Of a DNA stretch of 64,000 nt, positions 59,769 through 64,000 are shown in pieces (within the stretch, counting starts at the first letter, position 1; every line of letters begins with the position of its first letter). The DNA comes from CAYPNF01 sp964411985. GTDB taxonomy: Bacteria; Verrucomicrobiota; Verrucomicrobiia; Limisphaerales; J093. The stretch spans positions 11,461 to 75,460 of the forward strand of contig CAYPNF010000042.1 in the NCBI GenBank assembly GCA_964411985.1. The letters are read 5' to 3'. Under the pieces are notes generated by a model, which made no database searches, was not told the origin of the DNA, and worked only from the letters and a program-made list of their open reading frames with translations. Both the position numbers and the translations under genes were made by a program.

Positions 59769-59796
59769 TTGACATTGTCCGAATAGAGGATAATGT
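59769..59796 (+). promoter_or_regulatory. Putative promoter with overlapping operator of the Xre/RES pair
   Basis: A TTGACA hexamer (59769-59774) is followed 16 bp later by the TAATGT box (59791-59796). The palindrome ACATTGTCC-N7-GGATAATGT (59772-59780 with 59788-59796; 8 of 9 positions pair) covers both boxes, 13 bp ahead of the ATG at 59809. This is the geometry expected for autorepression by the Xre antitoxin. Confidence 0.6.
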
Positions 59797-59808
59797 GCTG
59801 GTGTCACT

Positions 59809-60402
59809 ATGGCAGCGGTATCCACTCTTTTGGAAGCTCCGGTTCAGCAGGCGTTGGATCGGGGCAAGAAGACGCTTGAGACGGTGCTGACCCGCGCTGG
59901 TTCCAGTAAGGTCGGCCCGCTCCAAACCACGACCAATGAGGTGAATTACTTGGTGGCGGCCGCCCGGCTGGCGATCGAAGCCTTGGGGGTTTCCGCTGAT
60001 GGGGCAGAAAGGAAGCTCCACGATGCGCGGATGCGTGGATTGGAACGGATGGCCGAACTGCGGAGGGCGGCGGAGCCCGTTCTGGAAACTGGGGAAGTTT
60101 GCGCCCTGCTGGGTCTGTCCCGCGAGACCATCCGGAAGAAGGTGGACCGGAAACAGCTGCTGGCTCTCCCTAAGGGGGGAGACCGAGTCTTTCCCGCTTT
60201 CCAGTTCCAGGAAGGCGATGTCCTCCCGGGACTGGCTGAGGTTTTGTCGGTGCTCGATACCGATTCCCCCTTTGTGGTGCTTGCGTTCTTGCTGAGCAAG
60301 AACCCCGCGTTTCACGGAAAACGTGCGTGTGATCTGCTGCAGTCCAGTGACTTGGAGCCGGTGATGGCGGAAGCACGCGGCTTCCTGAACCATGGTGACT
60401 AA
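59809..60402 (+). CDS. Xre/MbcA/ParS-type antitoxin
   Basis: 197 aa. Residues ~95-125 form a helix-turn-helix (ETGEVCALLGLSRETIRKKV), followed by GGDRVFPAFQFQ and a C-terminal helical domain (SPFVVLAFLLSKNPAFHGKR) typical of the DUF2384/MbcA_ParS_Xre antitoxins that pair with RES toxins. The first 90 residues are helical and unmatched. It overlaps the toxin gene by 11 bp, so the two are translated together. It would block the toxin's active site and bind the palindrome ahead of its own gene. Confidence 0.9.
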   Translation: MAAVSTLLEAPVQQALDRGKKTLETVLTRAGSSKVGPLQTTTNEVNYLVAAARLAIEALGVSADGAERKLHDARMRGLERMAELRRAAEPVLETGEVCALLGLSRETIRKKVDRKQLLALPKGGDRVFPAFQFQEGDVLPGLAEVLSVLDTDSPFVVLAFLLSKNPAFHGKRACDLLQSSDLEPVMAEARGFLNHGD

Positions 60403-61000
60403 CCTCGCGGCCAGACTGCCCGCTCCGCCAGCGGATCTGGAGCATCGAAAGCTCCCTATCAAGCTCGTCAAGGGCCCTCTTTTCCGTACTCATCGTACCA
60501 GCCGTGAGTGCCTGCATTTCAGCAACAGCCATACTGGGAGGTTCGATGATCCGCAGGGACAATACGGTGTTCTGTACGCGGCGTTGCAGCCCGAGGCCGC
60601 CTTTGCGGAGGTGTTCCTAAGGCAACTCTCGCTCATGCTCCTCCGTGAACTGGATCTCCAGGAAAGATCCATCACGAAACTCATTTGCCGACCGCTTCAC
60701 TGTGTGGACCTTACGGGCGCTGGATTGCGGAGGCTGTCCTGCGATAACCGGATCGCCACGGAAAAACCTTACCAGACTGTGGGACTGTGGTCCCGGGCTT
60801 TCTTCGGGCACCCCAGGCATCCGGATGGCCTCATTTACCGGAGTCGACACAACCCTCAATTCAAGTGCCTGGCACTCTTTGAACGTTGTGCAGCAAGGGT
60901 AAGCCCGGAAGCAACCGAACCTCTCATGGCAGGGACTCGCCGAAGTTGGACGGTGGATCAAATCGCCAAATATGCTCTCGCAGTGGAGCCGATTCCGTAA
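60392..61000 (+). CDS. RES-domain toxin (NAD+-consuming)
   Basis: 202 aa from the ATG at 60392. RES hallmarks: LFRTHRTSR (arginine), RFDDPQGQYGVLYAALQPEA (tyrosine and nearby glutamate) and AFAEVFLR, then SRAFFGHP and a C-terminal KYALAVEPI. RES proteins resemble ADP-ribosyltransferases and destroy NAD+ in cells lacking the antitoxin. It is second in a two-gene operon with an overlapping antitoxin. The three conserved polar residues appear intact, so the toxin is probably active. Confidence 0.92.
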   Translation: MVTNLAARLPAPPADLEHRKLPIKLVKGPLFRTHRTSRECLHFSNSHTGRFDDPQGQYGVLYAALQPEAAFAEVFLRQLSLMLLRELDLQERSITKLICRPLHCVDLTGAGLRRLSCDNRIATEKPYQTVGLWSRAFFGHPRHPDGLIYRSRHNPQFKCLALFERCAARVSPEATEPLMAGTRRSWTVDQIAKYALAVEPIP

Positions 61001-61214
61001 GTCTACGTCGCCCGGATTCCCCTTGAAATTCCCCCTCCGTCCGGGCATGTTTCCGCCACTCAAAAAGGCAAAGCCGTATGAATTCATCGCTGAGAAGCCA
61101 CCTGCGGGAACATGGCGAATACCGCAGGAGCGGTCCGCTGTCTAGCAGGAACGGGGTCTTCCGGCTGCGGCGAGAGTATTCCCCTGGGGCCTGATCCCAA
61201 CCTGCGCTTAGGCT

Positions 61215-62621
61215 ATGGTCTTTACCACCCAGGTCTTCATCTTCTATTTCCTGCCGCTGTTTCTGCTGGTCTATTACCAGCTCCCCTATCGCTGGCGCAA
61301 CGTCTGGATCACACTGGGCAGTTATGTGTTCTATGGCTGGTGGGAACCGTGGTTCGCCGGCCTCATGCTCTTCACCACGGTCATGGACTTCCTCTGGGGC
61401 AAGGTCATCACCCGACCCGGCGCCACGCCGCTGCAGCGGAAGCTCGCGGTACTAGCCTGTGTGGTGACGAATCTGAGCTTCCTCGGATTCTTCAAGTATT
61501 ACATCTTCGCCGCCGAGACATTGAACCAACTCCTGGCGGCGGTTGGGGCAAAGCAATTCCAAGTGCTGCAAGTGATCCTGCCCATTGGAATCTCGTTCTA
61601 CACATTCCATTCGCTCACCTACATTTTGGATTTGTATCGTGGGGACGCCACCCCGGCGAAATCCTTTTCGGTGTTCTCGGCGTTTGTCGCGCTGTTTCCT
61701 GACCTGGTGGCGGGGCCGATCATCCGTTACAAGACACTGGCCGAGCAACTGCACCAACGCGACCATACCGTATCGCGGTTCTCCTCCGGCGTGACGATCT
61801 TCATCGTGGGATTCGCGAAGAAGATCCTTCTAGCCAATCCGTGTGGGCAAGTGGCGGACGCCGTATTCAATGCCGCGAATCCGTGCGCGATCGATGCCTG
61901 GGTGGGGGTGTTGGCCTACGCGTTCCAAATCTACTTCGACTTCTGCGGCTACTCGGATATGGCCGTGGGGCTGGGGCGAATGCTCGGATTCGAATTCCTG
62001 AAGAACTTCGACGCGCCGTACCGATCGGAGAGCATCACGGACCTCTGGCGGCGCTGGCACATCTCGCTGTCGAGCGTTTTGCGGGATTATCTGTACATCG
62101 CCTTGGGTGGTAACCGGAAAGGCGAAGGGCGCACGTACTTCAATCTCGCCGTGGTGATGGTGCTGGGCGGTTTGTGGCACGGAGCGAAGTGGAACTTTGT
62201 CTTGTGGGGTACTTTCCACGGGCTACTCCTCGCCGCCGAACGGTGGCGGGGCAAACGGAGCCTCTATGGTGGGTTGCCGCAGGCCGGTCGGATCGCCCTG
62301 ACCTTCCTCCTCATGCTCCTCTCCTGGGTGCTGTTCCGGGCGGACAACCTTTCGGCCGCGATGGATATTTACAGAATGATGTTCGGCCTGGGCCCGGCAG
62401 GAAACGTCGCCCCGTTGCTTGCCGCCACGATCTACACCCCGTACCACCTGCTAATTCTCGCGGTGTGCGCCGGGCTGGTCTTCCAGCCCTTGCAGGCCCA
62501 CGACTGGGCACAGTCGCCGGTGACGTGGGGAAGGACCGCTGTGCTAGCGCCGCTGTTTGTCTTCGCGCTCATGGCGATGTTTTCGCAGCACTTCAACCCA
62601 TTCCTCTATTTCCAGTTCTGA
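61215..62621 (+). CDS. MBOAT family O-acyltransferase (AlgI/DltB-like)
   Basis: 468 aa with about ten TM helices. It starts VFTTQVFIFYFLPLFLLVYY, the AlgI-type first helix, and has the conserved QIYFDFCGYSDMAVGLG, DLWRRWHISLSSVLRDYLY and LGGLWHGAKWNFVLWG with the catalytic histidine at 322. MBOAT proteins pass acetyl groups from the cytoplasm to an extracellular acceptor. The neighbour 6 bp downstream is an AlgX/AlgJ-like protein, and together they form the export-linked acetylation pair of alginate or other exopolysaccharides. Confidence 0.94.
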   Translation: MVFTTQVFIFYFLPLFLLVYYQLPYRWRNVWITLGSYVFYGWWEPWFAGLMLFTTVMDFLWGKVITRPGATPLQRKLAVLACVVTNLSFLGFFKYYIFAAETLNQLLAAVGAKQFQVLQVILPIGISFYTFHSLTYILDLYRGDATPAKSFSVFSAFVALFPDLVAGPIIRYKTLAEQLHQRDHTVSRFSSGVTIFIVGFAKKILLANPCGQVADAVFNAANPCAIDAWVGVLAYAFQIYFDFCGYSDMAVGLGRMLGFEFLKNFDAPYRSESITDLWRRWHISLSSVLRDYLYIALGGNRKGEGRTYFNLAVVMVLGGLWHGAKWNFVLWGTFHGLLLAAERWRGKRSLYGGLPQAGRIALTFLLMLLSWVLFRADNLSAAMDIYRMMFGLGPAGNVAPLLAATIYTPYHLLILAVCAGLVFQPLQAHDWAQSPVTWGRTAVLAPLFVFALMAMFSQHFNPFLYFQF

Positions 62622-62627
62622 GTCACC

Positions 62628-63854
62628 ATGAACCGTCTCCGTGATCCCAGGTGGGTGCTGATCCTGATATTCCTCGGGATCATCGGCAGCGTGCCTTTGA
62701 TCCAGATGGGGGTCGAGGTCCGCCAGGAGGAGGGCGTGCGGGCTTTCGACTTATTCGGCCAACCCCCCACCGCCGCTAACTTGCGGTCCTACGAGCGAAG
62801 CCTCGAAGACGCCAATTGGGCGGCGCGAGCGAGCCGGCCTTGGATGCAGTTTGCTCAGTTCGAGTGGCTGAAGTATGGAGGCGAAAAGGCGGTCATTGGT
62901 CAGACGGGATGGTATTTCTACAAACCCGGGCTGAATTACTTGCTGGCCCGCCCCGAGACGCCAAAGCCGGGCAACTCCACGAATGATCCGCTCGCCGCGA
63001 TTATCGACTTTCGCGATCAACTCGCAGCGCGAGGCATCCGCCTCCTGATCATGCCAGTGCCGAATAAGGAAAGTGTGTATCCGGACCTGGTGACACCCCG
63101 GGCTGCCTCCCTACGCGATGTCCTGGCTCCCCGGACCCAAGACCTGCTGGATCGGCTCCGCGCGGCCAACATCGAGGTGATCGACCTGTTCAAGGAATTT
63201 GGCCAAGCGCGGCAACAAACCAGTTCCGCGTCGGACACTTCCCTCTACCTGGCCCAGGACACCCACTGGTCGCCAGCGGGCGTTGAACTTGCGGCCAAGG
63301 CGGTGGCTCGTCGTCTCCTGGAGCTGGGCTGGGTGCAGTCCGGCCAGGTCGAGTACAGCGAGCGCTCCGCCCCGGTGCAGCGGTTGGGCGACGTGGTGCG
63401 TATGCTGCAAGTGCCCCTGATCGAGCATCGCATGAAGCCCGAAACCGTCCCGTGCGCCCAGGTAGTCCGCCGTGACAACAGCGAACTGTACCAGGATGCT
63501 CCGGACGCGGAGGTACTCGCGCTGGGCGACAGCTTCCTGAGGATCTACCAGCGGGACGAGCCGGGAGCCGCAGGGTTCATCGGACACCTCGCCAAAGAAC
63601 TTAGGCGCCCCTTGATCGGGTTGGTCAATGATGGCGGAGGATCCACGCTCGTGAGGCAGGAACTTCGCGGACATCCTGCGTTGCTGACAAACCGGAAGGT
63701 AGTTCTTTGGGAGTTTGTTGAACGGGACATTGGACTGGGCCTGGAAGGCTGGAAGCTTCTGCCCTTGCCGGCGCCGGTCTCGCCGAAACCGGCCACTCCT
63801 GTCAGCAGTGCAGCAGCACCGCGAGAGACCCAAACGCTGCCACGGCCCAATTAG
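62628..63854 (+). CDS. AlgX/AlgJ-like polysaccharide O-acetyltransferase
   Basis: 408 aa with one N-terminal TM helix (WVLILIFLGIIGSVPLI). The SGNH-like ALGX domain has GQTGWYFYKPGLNYLL, LLIMPVPNKESVYPDLV, LYLAQDTHWSPAGVELAAKA with the Asp-x-His pair, and the serine block VLALGDSFLRIY, followed by the family's late segment. It receives acetyl from the MBOAT partner and transfers it to a glycan in the periplasm. A Pro/Ala-rich tail closes the protein. The glycan is unknown; no synthase is visible in the window. Confidence 0.9.
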   Translation: MNRLRDPRWVLILIFLGIIGSVPLIQMGVEVRQEEGVRAFDLFGQPPTAANLRSYERSLEDANWAARASRPWMQFAQFEWLKYGGEKAVIGQTGWYFYKPGLNYLLARPETPKPGNSTNDPLAAIIDFRDQLAARGIRLLIMPVPNKESVYPDLVTPRAASLRDVLAPRTQDLLDRLRAANIEVIDLFKEFGQARQQTSSASDTSLYLAQDTHWSPAGVELAAKAVARRLLELGWVQSGQVEYSERSAPVQRLGDVVRMLQVPLIEHRMKPETVPCAQVVRRDNSELYQDAPDAEVLALGDSFLRIYQRDEPGAAGFIGHLAKELRRPLIGLVNDGGGSTLVRQELRGHPALLTNRKVVLWEFVERDIGLGLEGWKLLPLPAPVSPKPATPVSSAAAPRETQTLPRPN

Positions 63855-63988
63855 GCCCCGGACAACATCGCCGTTTCGCTCCTGCTCGCCCTGCCTCTGG
63901 CCCTACGCACCGGCCCTTGCCTCAGGGCGGTCTTAGGATCCGCGAAACAATAACATGAGCAGATTAGTGTTGCCACCGATGGTGAATG

Positions 63989-63999
63989 GGAGGAGCATG
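63989..63999 (+). promoter_or_regulatory. Ribosome binding site and start codon of a gene continuing beyond the window
   Basis: GGGAGGAGC lies directly before an ATG at 63997-63999, a strong Shine-Dalgarno match with tight spacing. Only the start codon is inside the window, so the product cannot be named. An ATG at 63954 is in another frame. Confidence 0.4.
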
Positions 64000-64000
64000 A

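Noticed and set aside
60617..61087. Minus-strand frame of 156 codons over the RES toxin
   Set aside because: Shadow of the toxin; no recognisable domain.
1..64000. CRISPR array, tRNA, rRNA or prophage genes
   Set aside because: No regularly spaced direct repeats, no tRNA-like cloverleaf, no rRNA sequence and no phage structural genes were noticed on either strand.

Overview
The window is GC-rich, densely coded bacterial chromosome whose gene content points to a member of the Verrucomicrobiota, probably the Pedosphaera/Limisphaerales group. This is inference: there is no rRNA or other marker gene. The signals are several GH172 (DUF2961) enzymes, a GH127 and a Tat-exported GH116 enzyme, ECF-type sigma factors next to membrane proteins with pseudopilin-like tails, a PQQ-propeller protein carrying EF-hands, a DUF5009 acyltransferase and many short palindromic repeats. 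No tRNA, rRNA, CRISPR array, prophage or intact transposase was seen. A 100-N assembly gap lies at 39830-39929.

Layout. 1-13.9 kb: the start of a GH127 enzyme (cut by the window edge), an unrecognised secreted protein, a conserved unknown, a LemA / M48 membrane peptidase pair, a secreted esterase-like hydrolase, a PQQ-propeller/EF-hand protein, a membrane thioredoxin, an MFS transporter and a DUF5009 protein. 14-23.5 kb: two ECF sigma-factor operons with membrane partners, separated by an M42-like peptidase, a PLP aminotransferase and a repeat-rich gap. 23.6-27 kb: an antitoxin with a truncated PIN toxin, a methyltransferase / hydrolase pair, a RodZ-like protein and a NarL-type regulator.

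27-39.4 kb is the main catabolic island. Three GH172 proteins lie side by side (+,-,+). The middle one carries a papain-like peptidase in front and a pseudopilin-like tail behind. The third GH172 heads a tight run with an RbsA-like ATPase, an RbsC-like permease and a large GH116 enzyme that has a foreign jelly-roll-like module inserted in it. GH172 enzymes act on fructofuranosides or D-arabinofuranosides and GH127 on L-arabinofuranosides, so import and breakdown of furanose-containing glycans is a reasonable inference. No substrate-binding protein accompanies the transporter.

39.4-46.9 kb: repeats around the gap, a sigma factor fused to a membrane/coiled-coil/pseudopilin-like tail, a hybrid histidine kinase with a CxxCH haem-type motif in its sensor, and a HipBA pair with palindromic upstream sites. 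46.9-55.3 kb (minus strand): a glycyl-radical enzyme resembling 4-hydroxyproline dehydratase with its activase, downstream of ResB/CcsA cytochrome c maturation genes and a duplicated-domain lipoprotein. 55.4-64 kb: an NHL-propeller lipoprotein, a GH10 xylanase with a truncated ThuA domain, a sialidase-like protein, an Xre/RES toxin-antitoxin pair with a palindrome over its promoter, and an MBOAT/AlgX-like pair for polysaccharide O-acetylation.
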